Notes: generated from the letters alone by a model not told the origin. Counted from the stretch's first letter, positions 1 through 8,952 are shown. The stretch: DNA of 64,000 bases from JARYGU01 sp033795365 (GCA_033795365.1 JARYGU010000010.1:62001-126000); one strand, 5' to 3'. Program-made: numbers and translations.

Positions 1-626
1 GCGTCGAGGCGGAGGCCGACAGGCTGGAGCTTGCGGCAAACCACATCCGCCCGATGCTTGGCGGCGAGGCCGGCGCCTATCTGCAGTATCGCCGGAGCCT
101 CGTTTCAAAGAGCGACCAGGCGGCCTATGGCCGCTTTCCCGCCGAGACGCTGCGCGGCTCGCTGGCCTTCGGCAGGCAGCTTGGAGAAAACGTCAAGCTG
201 CTCGCCGACGCCGGGATCGTCGCCCTTTCGAGCGACGATGTGGACCTCACGAAGCCCTACTTCAGGACAGAGCTCGAATGGAGGGCGCCGAAGGGTCTCA
301 CCTTTGGCGCCGGCTTCATGCAGGACATGACGGTATCCGACATCGACGATGCCGTCGCCGAATATGTCCGGACGCTGAAGCTTTCGGTCACCAAGGCGAT
401 CACCGAGAAATCGGAACTCGGCCTCGGCTACGAACAGGCCTGGAGCGACTGGAGCTTCTACGACTATGCGACGCGGACCGGCAAATGGAGCGCGACGGCG
501 AAGTTCGCGCTCGCCGACAAGGTGGCGCTGACCGTCGAGCTCGCCCATCTGCGCCGGCGCGAAACCAGCGAGCTCGGAGACTTTACGGCAAACAGCCTCG
601 CCGCCCGCCTCGGCGGCTCGTTCTGA
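1..626 (+). CDS. Outer-membrane beta-barrel protein, 3' part
   Basis: The reading frame is open from the left edge (frame starting at base 3) to the TGA at 624-626, so the 5' end lies outside the window. The visible roughly 208 residues alternate polar and hydrophobic residues in short strands separated by Gly/Asp/Asn turns, as in transmembrane beta strands, and the protein ends in Phe, the usual C-terminal signal for BAM-dependent outer-membrane insertion. It resembles the alphaproteobacterial putative beta-barrel porin-2 type proteins. No substrate can be inferred. The next gene starts 94 bp downstream on the same strand. Confidence 0.7.
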   Translation, partial: VEAEADRLELAANHIRPMLGGEAGAYLQYRRSLVSKSDQAAYGRFPAETLRGSLAFGRQLGENVKLLADAGIVALSSDDVDLTKPYFRTELEWRAPKGLTFGAGFMQDMTVSDIDDAVAEYVRTLKLSVTKAITEKSELGLGYEQAWSDWSFYDYATRTGKWSATAKFALADKVALTVELAHLRRRETSELGDFTANSLAARLGGSF

Positions 627-720
627 AGAGGGCGCATGACATCGCGCTGGCAGTATTCCTGAGTTTCATCCTTGCCAGAACGGCTGCGGCATGGGACGAG
701 ATGCCGGGGAGGAAAGTTCC

Positions 721-1356
721 ATGAGCGCATTGACCATCGCAGCCTTTGCCCTCGTCGCCTTCATCGGCATCGCGACACCGGGGCCGACCGTGCTTCTGGC
801 GCTCACCAACGGCTCGCGCTACGGCATCCGCCGCGCCCTGCCGGGCATGGCGGGCGCCGTCCTGTCGGATTTCGTGCTGATCGGAGCGGTGGCGCTCGGC
901 CTCGGCGCGCTCCTGGCGGCGTCCGAATTCTGGTTCTCGGTGGTCAAGTGGATGGGCGCGGCCTATCTCGCCTTCCTCGGGATCATGCTGCTGCGTTCGA
1001 AGGGTTCCCTCAGTGACGCGCCTGGCGGCCAAGGGAAATCGGAGCCCGCCTCGCACCGCGCCATCTTCATGAAGAGCTTCCTCGTGGCAGTGACCAATCC
1101 CAAAGGCTATCTTTTCTTCTCGGCCTTCCTGCCCCAGTTCATCGCCCCGGCCGAACCGCAGGTTCCGCAATATCTGGTCCTTGCGCTCGTCTTCGCCTCG
1201 ATCGATTTCCTGGTGATGTTCGGCTATGCCGCGCTCGGCTCGCAGGCCGTCCGTGTCCTCAGGACATCCGGAGCCCTCTGGCTCGACCGGATCTGCGGCG
1301 GGGCGATGCTGGCGCTCGCCGGTTCGCTTGCGCTCTACCGCAAGGCCCCCGGCTGA
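721..1356 (+). CDS. LysE/RhtB-family amino-acid exporter
   Basis: A 211-residue inner-membrane protein with about six hydrophobic segments and the family N-terminal pattern: a first helix ending in TPGPTVLLAL, then a Gly/Arg-rich cytoplasmic turn (NGSRYGIRRALPGMAG). LysE/RhtB proteins export amino acids or their derivatives by proton antiport. The start at 721 is chosen because a GGAGGAAAG ribosome site precedes it by about 5 bases and the hydrophobic helix follows at once; an upstream in-frame start at 691 would add ten polar residues. Substrate unknown. The following gene is convergent. Confidence 0.85.
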   Translation: MSALTIAAFALVAFIGIATPGPTVLLALTNGSRYGIRRALPGMAGAVLSDFVLIGAVALGLGALLAASEFWFSVVKWMGAAYLAFLGIMLLRSKGSLSDAPGGQGKSEPASHRAIFMKSFLVAVTNPKGYLFFSAFLPQFIAPAEPQVPQYLVLALVFASIDFLVMFGYAALGSQAVRVLRTSGALWLDRICGGAMLALAGSLALYRKAPG

Positions 1357-1367
1357 CGGCTCTCGTC

Positions 1368-1958
1368 TCAGGCGGCCCTGCGTTCCTCGGCCTGCGCGAG
1401 CTTCCGACCGCTTGCGACGAGAATGCCGGCGGCACCCTCGAGCCAGCCTTCCTTCAGTTCCAGCGCGAGGAAACGGCTGCGCTCGAACGGGCCGGGCATG
1501 ACGAGGTGACGCGTCTTCTCAGCGAAGAAGCCGAAGCGCTCGTAATAGGGCGCATCGCCGACGAGCAGCACCGCGCCGTGGCCGAGATTGCGCGCCTCGG
1601 TAAGCGCTGCGCGCATCAGCGCCGAACCGATGCCCTTGCCCTCGTGCTCGGGATCGACCGCGAGCGGACCGAGAAGCAATGCCGGGACGGCAGCGCCGTC
1701 GCCGTTCACGCCAGCCTCGATGTTCCAGAGCCGCACGGTGCCGATGACATGGCCGTCGCCGTCGCGGGCAACCAGGGCCAGGCCTTCGGCAGGAATGCGG
1801 CCCTGACGCAGCTTTTCGGAGGACTTGCGGCGGCGGCCCTCGCCCATGGCGTGGTCGAGCAGGCGCTCGCGCGCAACGACGTCGCCGGCATTCTCCCGGT
1901 CGATCGTGAAAGCGGATTGCGCGAAGAACGCGCGGACACTATCAAGAACAGTGGCCAT
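1368..1958 (-). CDS. GNAT-family N-acetyltransferase
   Basis: A 196-residue predicted acetyl-CoA-dependent acyltransferase. The acetyl-CoA loop is visible as LAVDPEHEGKGIGSALMRAAL (motif A, R/Q-x-x-G-x-G/A type), followed by a GHGAVLLVGDAPYYERFGF segment typical of YhbS-like GNATs. The ATG at 1958 has GGGAGG five bases upstream, so it is preferred over an in-frame start at 1973. It lies 92 bp downstream of the decarboxylase gene on the same strand, so cotranscription with odc is possible and a polyamine substrate is conceivable, but no residue proves this. Confidence 0.8.
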   Translation of the reverse strand: MATVLDSVRAFFAQSAFTIDRENAGDVVARERLLDHAMGEGRRRKSSEKLRQGRIPAEGLALVARDGDGHVIGTVRLWNIEAGVNGDGAAVPALLLGPLAVDPEHEGKGIGSALMRAALTEARNLGHGAVLLVGDAPYYERFGFFAEKTRHLVMPGPFERSRFLALELKEGWLEGAAGILVASGRKLAQAEERRAA

Positions 1959-2050
1959 ACCGGCCTCCCGCACTCAAGTTGCCGCCACAAGCGGACATCG
2001 GATTTTCATTGTGGGTGGCGCTCCCGCCGGCTGGCGGGAGACTGCCGAAG

Positions 2051-3184
2051 TCAGATCACATAGGCCTTGAGCGGCTCGAAGCCGTTGAAGGCGACCGCCG
2101 AATAGGTGGTCGTGTAGGCGCCCGTGCCCTCGATCAGCACCTCGTCGCCGATCGTCAGCGAGAGCGGCAGCGGATACATGTTCTTCTCGTAAAGAACATC
2201 GGCGCTGTCGCAGGTCGGGCCGGCGAGCACGCAGGGCTCCATCTCGTCGCCGTCGCGCGCGGTGCGGATCGGGTAGCGGATCGCCTCGTCCATCGTCTCG
2301 GCGAGACCGCCGAACTTGCCGATGTCGAGGAAGACCCAGCGGTGGCTGTCGTTGTCCGACTTCTTCGAGACGAGGACGACTTCCGCCTTGATCACGCCGG
2401 CATTGCCGACCATGCCGCGGCCGGGCTCGATGATCGTTTCCGGGAGCTGGTTGCCGAAATGCTTGCGCAGCGCACCGAAGATCGCCTGACCATAGGCCTC
2501 GGCGGAGGGAACGTCGCGCAGGTACTTGGTCGGGAAACCGCCGCCCATATTGACCATCTTGAGCTCGATGCCCTGCTTGGCAAGCTGCACGAAGACGCGC
2601 TTGGCATCGGCGAGCGCCGAATCCCAGGCATCGACCTTCGTCATCTGCGAGCCGACATGGAACGAGACGCCGTAAGAGGTGAGCCCGAGCTGATGCGCAT
2701 AGACGAGCACGTCGACGGCCATCTGCGGCACGCAGCCGAACTTGCGCGACAGCGGCCATTCCGCGCCCTCGCCGTCGGTCAGCACGCGGCAGAACACGCG
2801 GGCGCCGGGAGCGGCGCGGGCGGTCTTCTCGACTTCCTCGTGGCTGTCGACCGCGAAGAGGTTGATGCCGAGCGCATGCGCCTTGGCGATGTCGCGTTCC
2901 TTCTTGATGGTATTGCCGTAAGAGATGCGGGCAGGCGTCGCACCGGCGTCGAGCGCCATTTCGATCTCGGCGACGGACGCGCAATCGAAATTGGAACCCA
3001 TGCTGGCGAGCAGGCGAAGGATTTCCGGCGCCGGATTGGCCTTGACGGCATAGTAGATCGAGCTGTCCGGCAGCGCGTGGCGGAAAGCCTTGAAATTATC
3101 GCGCACGACATCGAGATCGACCACAAGGCAAGGGCCGTCGGGACGTCGGGTGTTCAGGAAGTCGATGATGCGTGCAGTCGTCAT
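2051..3184 (-). CDS. odc2: Type III PLP ornithine/lysine decarboxylase
   Basis: A 377-residue eukaryotic-type (alanine-racemase-fold) decarboxylase that converts ornithine and/or lysine to putrescine/cadaverine. Visible motifs in order: YYAVKANP with the Schiff-base lysine at about residue 48, SFHVGSQ, the phosphate-binding EPGRGMVGNAG, and near the C-terminus GPTCDSADVL with the catalytic Cys that is supplied to the partner subunit of the dimer. The ATG at 3184 is preceded by GGGGAA and gives the family length; 36 in-frame codons further upstream belong to the leader. Rhizobial homologues of this size act on both ornithine and lysine. A structured leader lies upstream. Confidence 0.93.
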   Translation of the reverse strand: MTTARIIDFLNTRRPDGPCLVVDLDVVRDNFKAFRHALPDSSIYYAVKANPAPEILRLLASMGSNFDCASVAEIEMALDAGATPARISYGNTIKKERDIAKAHALGINLFAVDSHEEVEKTARAAPGARVFCRVLTDGEGAEWPLSRKFGCVPQMAVDVLVYAHQLGLTSYGVSFHVGSQMTKVDAWDSALADAKRVFVQLAKQGIELKMVNMGGGFPTKYLRDVPSAEAYGQAIFGALRKHFGNQLPETIIEPGRGMVGNAGVIKAEVVLVSKKSDNDSHRWVFLDIGKFGGLAETMDEAIRYPIRTARDGDEMEPCVLAGPTCDSADVLYEKNMYPLPLSLTIGDEVLIEGTGAYTTTYSAVAFNGFEPLKAYVI

Positions 3185-3384
3185 TTCGGTATTCCCCATG
3201 ATCCGGTTTCTCCGGAAGACCGGAGGACAAAGGGCATATGCGAACACGCTATGGAACCAGCCGGTGGAGACCCCGGAACCAAGCATGCGCATGATGCGCG
3301 ATTGGTGAACCCCATCCCTTGCGGGCTAAGATTCGGCTTTGTCTGCCATGGATTGGACGGAGAACCCGAACCGCACTTCCGGCA

Positions 3385-3530
3385 ATGAAGGTGTGCCTCT
3401 TCAGTAACCCCGGCTGTTGGAGAGCCGGCAGACACCAGAAAGGCCCGCACCGTCGTTGCTTCAAGATGTCCTCGCATTTCCCGGTTGGCCGGAATAGCGA
3501 CTGGAGGGGTTAGTTCCAGGTACCTTACCG
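3385..3530 (-). ncRNA. Structured leader of the decarboxylase gene (speF-motif candidate)
   Basis: The decarboxylase has an unusually long 5' region on the minus strand. Within it the bases 3410-3428 form a perfect 6-bp stem (CCGGCT/AGCCGG) with a 7-base loop, enclosed by a GGTGT/ACACC pairing (3390-3394 with 3432-3436). A CCGG-4-CCGG hairpin sits at 3481-3492. A conserved cis-RNA called the speF motif is known upstream of alphaproteobacterial ornithine decarboxylase genes. The position and strand match that motif; identity with it is inferred, not tested. Limits are approximate. Confidence 0.5.
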
Positions 3531-3826
3531 ATTTCCTCACCAATTCGAGGGTCGGCGGACACCCACAGGCACGTGCGACTTTGGGCAAGGGCGGAGATAA
3601 GAAAATTCTCTGTCGCAATCAAGAGTTTTTTATTTCCGCTATTGAAAAAATTTCCTCATCTACGACATTCGTGGCCTGGGCGGCCATTTTCGGCGACGGG
3701 GATTTTTTTGAGGCAGATCGGACGCAAACCGCCAAAGCGCTTCGCAAGGGGGTCTGCGCCGGGATGCACGCGCTCGGGACGTGCAACGCGTCCGGGGTTC
3801 CGGCCGACGGAGAAAGACAAGATCAC
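3531..3826. other. Intergenic region before the LysR gene
   Basis: About 300 bases between the decarboxylase leader and the rightward LysR gene. It must hold the two divergent promoters. An AT-rich stretch at about 3595-3665, unusual for this GC-rich window, is the best place for them. I see no ORF with coding character and no further clear repeat. Confidence 0.4.
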
Positions 3827-4732
3827 ATGGATACACTGACCCGTATTCGAGCCTTCATAGATGTGGTGGATGCGGAAGGCTTTTCCGCCGCCTCACGCAG
3901 GATGGGCCGGTCCAAAGCCCTTCTTTCCAAATATGTGCGCGAGCTGGAAGACGAGCTGGGCGCCCTTCTTTTGAACCGCACCACGCGGCAGTTCTCGCTG
4001 ACGGAGGCCGGCCACACCTATTATCGCACGGCCTCAGAAATCCTGAAGGAGATCGACAACCTTGCCGATCTCGTGCGCGAGAAGAACACCGATCTCAAGG
4101 GTCGGCTGAAGATTTCGGCGCCGCGCACCTTCGTCGATGCCGATATCGGCCAGTCGCTGATCGATTTCGGCCGCGAGCATCCGGAGCTTTCCATGGAGAT
4201 CGTGTCGGACGACCGCTTCGTCGACCTGGTCGAGGAAGGTTTCGACGTCGCCATCCGGATTACCCGGCTGGAGGACTCCGCGCTGATCGCCCGCAAGCTC
4301 GGCGATTTCCATCTCAAGATCTGCGCCTCGAAGGATTTCCTCGAGCGCACCGGCGCGATCACCCATCCGAGCGATCTCGCGCGCCTGCCTTGCATCATCG
4401 ACACCAACGGAAAGTCGCACAGCAACTGGCGCTTCGTGGACGCCAAGGGAACGGGATTCAGCGTTCCGGTCAGCGGCCATATCGAGGTGAACAGCCCGAT
4501 GACCGCCGTCAGGGCCGCCGAAAGCGGGCTCGGGGTGGCGCAGGTGCCGGAATTCCTCGCGCGGTCCCGGATAGAGGCCGGCACGCTCGTTCCCGTTCTC
4601 GACGATTACCTGCCGACCGATCGCGGCATCTACGCGATCTATCCGCACCGGCGCTACCTTCCCGCCAAGGTGCGCACCTTCGTGGATTTCCTTCACGCCT
4701 GGTTCCGCCGCAACCTTCCGAACGGGGCCTGA
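3827..4732 (+). CDS. LysR-family transcriptional regulator
   Basis: A 301-residue LysR regulator. Residues 1-60 form the winged HTH (MDTLTRIRAFIDVVDAEGFS, then AASRRMGRSKALLSKYVRELEDELGALLLNRTTR), and the rest is the periplasmic-binding-like effector domain, with the short insert pattern of the subgroup that includes DmlR/YhjC. The start at 3827 gives the canonical N-terminus; longer in-frame extensions upstream lack LysR character. It is divergent from the decarboxylase across 640 bp, so control of odc is possible but the distance makes it unsure. Effector unknown. Confidence 0.88.
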   Translation: MDTLTRIRAFIDVVDAEGFSAASRRMGRSKALLSKYVRELEDELGALLLNRTTRQFSLTEAGHTYYRTASEILKEIDNLADLVREKNTDLKGRLKISAPRTFVDADIGQSLIDFGREHPELSMEIVSDDRFVDLVEEGFDVAIRITRLEDSALIARKLGDFHLKICASKDFLERTGAITHPSDLARLPCIIDTNGKSHSNWRFVDAKGTGFSVPVSGHIEVNSPMTAVRAAESGLGVAQVPEFLARSRIEAGTLVPVLDDYLPTDRGIYAIYPHRRYLPAKVRTFVDFLHAWFRRNLPNGA

Positions 4733-4837
4733 CGCTCCGCGTCAACCGGCCGCGGGCGGGGCGTCCCACTTCCGTCCCATTTGCGTTACAGTTCCTTTTG
4801 GTGATTCCAACGGCGAATGCGGGAAGAGAGCGATCCG

Positions 4838-5491
4838 ATGAGATATTCCACCTTCCTCTTTGCCGGCCTCCTTGCCGGGTTCTGCGGGCTTCTGCCCGCG
4901 GCCGCCTCCGCGCATCCCCATATTTTCGCCGAAGCCCGCCTCGAGGTCGTCGCCGACGAGGACGGAAAGATCACCGAGCTGCGCAACGTCTGGCGGTTCG
5001 ACGAGATGTTCTCGTCCAGCGTGATCATGGACTTCGACAAGAACTCCAACCTGAAGCTCGATCCCGAAGAGCTTGCCGAGGTCGGCAAGACCGTTCTGGA
5101 ATCGCTGGAGGAGTTCAACTACTACACGACGATCACCGAGGACGGGAAAGAGATCAAGGTCACCAAGCCGGACGTGATCAATGTCGATTTTCAGGACGGC
5201 CAGCTTCTGATGTTCTTTACCGTCAAGCCCGGCGAGGCCATGCCGCTCAAGGGCAAACTGACCTTCGGCGTCTATGATCCGACATTCTACGCCTCCATGG
5301 ATTTCGTCAATGACGAGGACCTCGTCGTCGTCGGCGACAAGTTCAAGGCCTGCAAGCATCAGGTCGTCCGTCCGGACCCGGACGAGGCGCTTTCGCAGAA
5401 CCAGGCGAGCCTGACCGACGCCTTCTTCAACGATCCGACCGGAACGGACATGTCGAAGCTCTTTGCCACGAGGCTGGAAGTCACATGCTGA
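4838..5491 (+). CDS. DUF1007 periplasmic protein of a metal-transport pair
   Basis: A 217-residue exported protein. Residues 1-25 are a Sec signal peptide ending AAASA, and the mature protein begins HPHIF, the hallmark His-containing start of DUF1007 proteins. An Asp/Asn-rich loop (DFDKNSNLKLDPEE) follows in the first half. Family members are encoded beside NicO-type nickel/cobalt permeases and are thought to handle the metal in the periplasm. The ATG at 4838 has GGGAAGAGAG upstream. The stop overlaps the next start by 7 bp, so the two genes are translationally coupled. Confidence 0.85.
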   Translation: MRYSTFLFAGLLAGFCGLLPAAASAHPHIFAEARLEVVADEDGKITELRNVWRFDEMFSSSVIMDFDKNSNLKLDPEELAEVGKTVLESLEEFNYYTTITEDGKEIKVTKPDVINVDFQDGQLLMFFTVKPGEAMPLKGKLTFGVYDPTFYASMDFVNDEDLVVVGDKFKACKHQVVRPDPDEALSQNQASLTDAFFNDPTGTDMSKLFATRLEVTC

Positions 5492-6486
5492 ACCTCAGGA
5501 ACATGCTTCGTTTTGCGGCGTTGCTGGCGCTTGCCGCCGCCACGGGGGCGACCCTCGCCCATGCGCAGTCGCCGCTCGGCATCGGCGCCGCCGAGCCCTC
5601 CTTCAAGACGACCGGCCTCTTCGGCGGCTTTTTCGCCTGGATCAACGGAGAGCAGCAGGCCTTCTACCGCCTGTTGACCGGCGCGCTCAAGAACATGCGG
5701 GAAAACCCGTCGGCGGCCCTGACGCTGGTCGGCCTTTCCTTCGGCTATGGCGTCTTCCATGCGGCAGGCCCCGGCCACGGCAAGGCGGTCATCTCGTCCT
5801 ACATGCTCGCCAACGAGGTGGAGCTGAAACGCGGCGTCCTTCTTTCCTTCCTCTCCTCGCTCCTGCAGGGTCTGGTGGCGATCCTCGTGGTGGGCGCGGC
5901 CTATCTGGTGCTGCGCGGAACCACCGTCTCCATGACCGATGCGACGCGCGCTCTCGAGGTGGCGAGCTACGCGCTGATCGCCGCTTTCGGCGCCTGGCTG
6001 CTCTACCGCAAGCTCTGGGGCCGCCCGCGCCGCCCTTCCGCGCTCGGAGCACAGGCGACATTCGCGGCCCTGCCCGCCCATGACCATCATCACCACGGGC
6101 CGGGCGAGGTCTGCTCGACCTGCGGCCACGCCCATGCGCCGGATCCGGAGATGCTGAGAGGCGATCGCTTTTCCATGCGCGAGGCCTGGTCCGCGATCAT
6201 CGCGGTCGGGCTGCGGCCGTGTTCGGGGGCGCTGATCGTCTTGAGCTTCGCGCTCCTCAACGGGCTCTATCTCGGCGGCGTGCTGTCGGTTCTGGCGATG
6301 TCGATCGGCACCGCGATCACCGTATCCGTGCTGGCGATCCTTGCCGTGACCGCCAAGAGCGCCGCCATGCGCTTTGCCGGAGACGGCTCGCGTGCGCTGA
6401 GGGTCGGCAACGCTATCGAGATCGTGGGCGCGCTGCTCGTGCTGGTGCTCGGGCTGGTCCTGCTCGGCGCCTCGCTGCAGGCCTGA
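5485..6486 (+). CDS. NicO/RcnA-type nickel-cobalt transporter
   Basis: A 333-residue inner-membrane permease. An N-terminal cleavable-looking leader ends near residue 27 (LAHA). The metal motif HAAGPGHGKAV lies in an early helix, and a cytoplasmic or periplasmic His/Cys-rich loop follows (AHDHHHHGPGEVCSTCGHAHAPD), then GLRPCSGALIVL in a late helix, the conserved RPC motif of RcnA/NicO proteins. Members move Ni(II) or Co(II), most often outward. No metal-responsive regulator gene is adjacent. The gene overlaps the DUF1007 gene by 7 bp. Confidence 0.87.
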   Translation: MLNLRNMLRFAALLALAAATGATLAHAQSPLGIGAAEPSFKTTGLFGGFFAWINGEQQAFYRLLTGALKNMRENPSAALTLVGLSFGYGVFHAAGPGHGKAVISSYMLANEVELKRGVLLSFLSSLLQGLVAILVVGAAYLVLRGTTVSMTDATRALEVASYALIAAFGAWLLYRKLWGRPRRPSALGAQATFAALPAHDHHHHGPGEVCSTCGHAHAPDPEMLRGDRFSMREAWSAIIAVGLRPCSGALIVLSFALLNGLYLGGVLSVLAMSIGTAITVSVLAILAVTAKSAAMRFAGDGSRALRVGNAIEIVGALLVLVLGLVLLGASLQA

Positions 6487-6490
6487 CGGG

Positions 6491-6709
6491 CTATTTGGTC
6501 CGTCGGCGCTGATAGCGGGCCCGCAGCCAGAAAAGAATGAAGAAGGCAAGCACGAACAACGTGCCGACCGCGCCGGCGAGCCACGGCGATATGTCGCCGA
6601 GCGCGATCATCAGCTTCGGCAGCAGGAAGAAGGCAAGGCCGGTGCCGCCGAGGATCAGCGCAGCCGCAACAGCGGTCGGGATACCTTTCGTTTCCGGTTC
6701 TCCGCTCAT
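6491..6709 (-). CDS. Small two-helix membrane protein
   Basis: A 72-residue protein with two hydrophobic helices (about residues 14-35 and 43-63) and a basic C-terminal tail (RARYQRRRTK), predicting both ends in the cytoplasm. I do not recognise a family. The ATG at 6709 is chosen because it lies 4 bases after the stop of the upstream GNAT gene, which suggests translational coupling; an in-frame start at 6775 would run inside that gene. It is convergent with the NicO gene, 4 bp away. Confidence 0.6.
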   Translation of the reverse strand: MSGEPETKGIPTAVAAALILGGTGLAFFLLPKLMIALGDISPWLAGAVGTLFVLAFFILFWLRARYQRRRTK

Positions 6710-6713
6710 GGTT

Positions 6714-7397
6714 CTAGCTCTCCGAAAGTTCGGACCGGATATCCTCCAGCCGCCGCTTCTGCCGGCCGTCGGCATCGAAATTGCCGGGCGAGAGCCAGGT
6801 TTCGAACGCCTTTGCGAGGCGTGGCCACTCGCCGTCTATGATCGAAAACCAGGCAGTGTCCCTGTTCTTGCGCTTCGACAGCATATGCTGGCGGAAAACG
6901 CCTTCGAAGGTGAAGCCGAGGCGCCTTGCGGTCTTCTTGCTGGCTTCGTTCCCGTTGTGGCATTTCCACTCGTATCGGCGGTAGCCGAGATCCTCGAAGA
7001 CATGCTTTGCCAGAAGGTAATGCACCTCCGTCGAGAGCGGCGAGCGCGCCATCGCCGGACCATGCGCGACGCCGCCGATCTCGACGACGCCGTTGGCGGG
7101 ATCGGCCCGCATGTAGTTCGCCATGCCTGCGACCTTTCCCGTCGCCCGGTTGCGGAAAACCTCCGTGACCCAGCCCGACTTCTGGACGGAGGAAAGCCAG
7201 GCGTCGAAATCCTCGATGCCGGAAAAATCGTCCTGCGTGAAATAGAGGAGCAGGGCGTTGATCCCCATGCCGCCCAAGGCATCCCACAGCGCCTGCAGGT
7301 GCCGCTCGCGATCATAGGGCTCTATGAGTGCATATCGCCCCTCCAGCCTGACCGGCGTCGGGGCGGGGCAGCCCTTCCAGTTGCTCAGATCGCGCAT
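6714..7397 (-). CDS. GNAT-family acetyltransferase, RimJ/RimL-like
   Basis: A 227-residue protein of the acetyltransferase_3 type, which acetylates protein N-termini or small molecules. It has the long N-terminal beta-sheet part (TPVRLEGRYALIEPYDRERHLQALWDA) and the C-terminal signature YRRYEWKCHNGNEASKKTARRLGFTFEGVFRQHM, in which the Asn and the RLGF(x)EG(x)FRQH stretch are characteristic. GGGAGACGTC precedes the ATG at 7397. Substrate unknown. It forms a two-gene unit with the small membrane protein downstream. Confidence 0.83.
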   Translation of the reverse strand: MRDLSNWKGCPAPTPVRLEGRYALIEPYDRERHLQALWDALGGMGINALLLYFTQDDFSGIEDFDAWLSSVQKSGWVTEVFRNRATGKVAGMANYMRADPANGVVEIGGVAHGPAMARSPLSTEVHYLLAKHVFEDLGYRRYEWKCHNGNEASKKTARRLGFTFEGVFRQHMLSKRKNRDTAWFSIIDGEWPRLAKAFETWLSPGNFDADGRQKRRLEDIRSELSES

Positions 7398-7487
7398 GAC
7401 GTCTCCCGAAGACCAAAACGGCCTTCGGGATAGGACAGTCGCGGCATCAAAGCAAATTCAAACTGGTGATGCGTCGATTGGCGCCGG

Positions 7488-8186
7488 TCAGACCGGAACC
7501 TTGGCCGCGGAAACCGTCGCCTCGATATGGTCGACCAGCGCGTCCGGCAATCCGAGGCGCCCTGCGAGCAGATCGAGATAGCCGCGCTCGGCCCGGCTGT
7601 CCGGCTCGATCGCAAGCCGCGACGCGGTGTAGAGCTCGACGCGCTGCTCCTCGGTTTTCGCAGCCGCGACGATGCCGTCGAGATCGATAGGATCGGCGAG
7701 TTCCTGCTCGAGGAAGGCGGCCGCGTCGGCGGCAAGGCCCGAGACCTTCAGCTTGTCGACGATACGGGCGCGTTCCTGGTCGTCTATATGGCCGTCGGCG
7801 CGCGAGGCGGCGATCATGGCGCGCACGAGGATGAGCGCGAAATCGGAGCTGACGGCTTCCGGATGGAACCCGGAATCCGTGGGCGGGGGAAGCAGTTCGG
7901 GCGTACCCGCCGCCTGCGTCTCCGCCGGAGCCTGGCCCGCCTTGTAGTTCTTGTAGGCCTGGTAACCGAGGCCGGCGATCGCGGCGAGGCCGCCGATCTT
8001 CAGGGCCGATCCTGCGATTTCGCGGCCGGTTCCGGTTCCCAGGAGAACCCCCGCGATGGCGATGCTCGCAAGCGGATTGTCCTTGGCGAGCTGGGTCACC
8101 TGTCCGGCCCGGTCCCGGACCGATCCGCCCGCTCCGGGCACCTGCGAACCGAGGAATTGATCCAGCAACTTCTTGGCGTCGAACAT
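7488..8186 (-). CDS. DUF533 / TerB-like protein
   Basis: A 232-residue protein. The N-terminus (MFDAKKLLDQFLG) is followed by a Gly/Ala-rich hydrophobic stretch (about residues 45-75) that may cross or dip into the membrane, then a Pro-rich linker and a C-terminal alpha-helical TerB-like domain from about residue 115 (RAMIAASRADGHIDDQERARIVDKL). This is the DUF533 arrangement; TerB-like domains are often tied to membrane stress and metal resistance but the biochemical role is unknown. GGAAGGAG precedes the ATG at 8186, which excludes a 31-codon upstream extension. Confidence 0.8.
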   Translation of the reverse strand: MFDAKKLLDQFLGSQVPGAGGSVRDRAGQVTQLAKDNPLASIAIAGVLLGTGTGREIAGSALKIGGLAAIAGLGYQAYKNYKAGQAPAETQAAGTPELLPPPTDSGFHPEAVSSDFALILVRAMIAASRADGHIDDQERARIVDKLKVSGLAADAAAFLEQELADPIDLDGIVAAAKTEEQRVELYTASRLAIEPDSRAERGYLDLLAGRLGLPDALVDHIEATVSAAKVPV

Positions 8187-8313
8187 CGGGGCTCCTTCCG
8201 TTTTCCAAACCGACTGCATGGGAAGATAGGAGTGCACCGGATGAATTACAAACGCATAACAGGCGGCGCCTTGCAGCACCGCCCGGCGCGCGCAGGCCCC
8301 GTTGCGGCCAGCG

Positions 8314-8952
8314 CTATGCCTTCAGCGCCGCGGCTTCCGCGGCAAGCCTGGTGATGCCGGCCCAGTCTCCTCTGGCGACCAGATCCTTCGGCGCCACCCA
8401 GGAGCCGCCGATGCAGACCACGTTCGGCAGCGACAGGTAGTCCATCGCGTTCGAAAGCGAGATGCCGCCGGTCGGGCAGAAGAGCGTTCCGGCGAGCGGA
8501 GAGGAGAGCGATTTCAGATAGGCCGCACCGCCGGCCTGTTCGGCGGGGAAGAATTTCAGCACGTCGTAGCCCTTTTCGCGCAGAGCCATCACCTCGCTGG
8601 CGGTGGCCGCGCCCGGGAGCAGCGGAACCGGCGAGCCCTTGGCCGCATCCAGCAGGCCGGGGGTCGTTCCGGGGCTGACGATGAATTGGGAGCCGGCGGC
8701 GACGGCCTGGTCGAAATGCTGGGCGTTGAGGATCGTGCCCGCTCCGGCGACCGCACCCTCCACCTCCGCCGCGACCGCACGGATCGCATCCAGCGCGGCA
8801 GGCGTGCGCATGGTGATCTCGATCGCCTTCAGCCCGCCAGCGACAAGGGCGCGTGCGAGCGGAACCGCGCTTGCGGCATTCTCGACGATCAGCACCGGAA
8901 CGACCGGCTGCAGTTTCAGGACGGAAAGGAGCTTTTCGGATTTCTCGCTCAT
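8314..8952 (-). CDS. eda: 2-dehydro-3-deoxy-phosphogluconate aldolase
   Basis: A 212-residue class I aldolase of the Entner-Doudoroff pathway, cleaving KDPG to pyruvate and glyceraldehyde 3-phosphate in the cytoplasm. The catalytic Glu is at residue 45 (IEITMRT) and the Schiff-base Lys at residue 133 (VLKFFPAE), the same numbering as the E. coli enzyme. The phosphate-binding FCPTGGIS and GGSW motifs are present. It stands alone between divergent neighbours. A second, distinct family member lies at 61249-61902. Confidence 0.93.
   Translation of the reverse strand: MSEKSEKLLSVLKLQPVVPVLIVENAASAVPLARALVAGGLKAIEITMRTPAALDAIRAVAAEVEGAVAGAGTILNAQHFDQAVAAGSQFIVSPGTTPGLLDAAKGSPVPLLPGAATASEVMALREKGYDVLKFFPAEQAGGAAYLKSLSSPLAGTLFCPTGGISLSNAMDYLSLPNVVCIGGSWVAPKDLVARGDWAGITRLAAEAAALKA

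Noticed and set aside
1979..3388. 469-codon open frame opposite the decarboxylase gene
   Set aside because: It is a shadow of the GC-rich decarboxylase gene on the other strand; its sequence is Arg/His/Asp-rich with no family features.
3781..5277. 498-codon frame overlapping the LysR and DUF1007 genes
   Set aside because: Arg-rich out-of-frame translation across two real genes.
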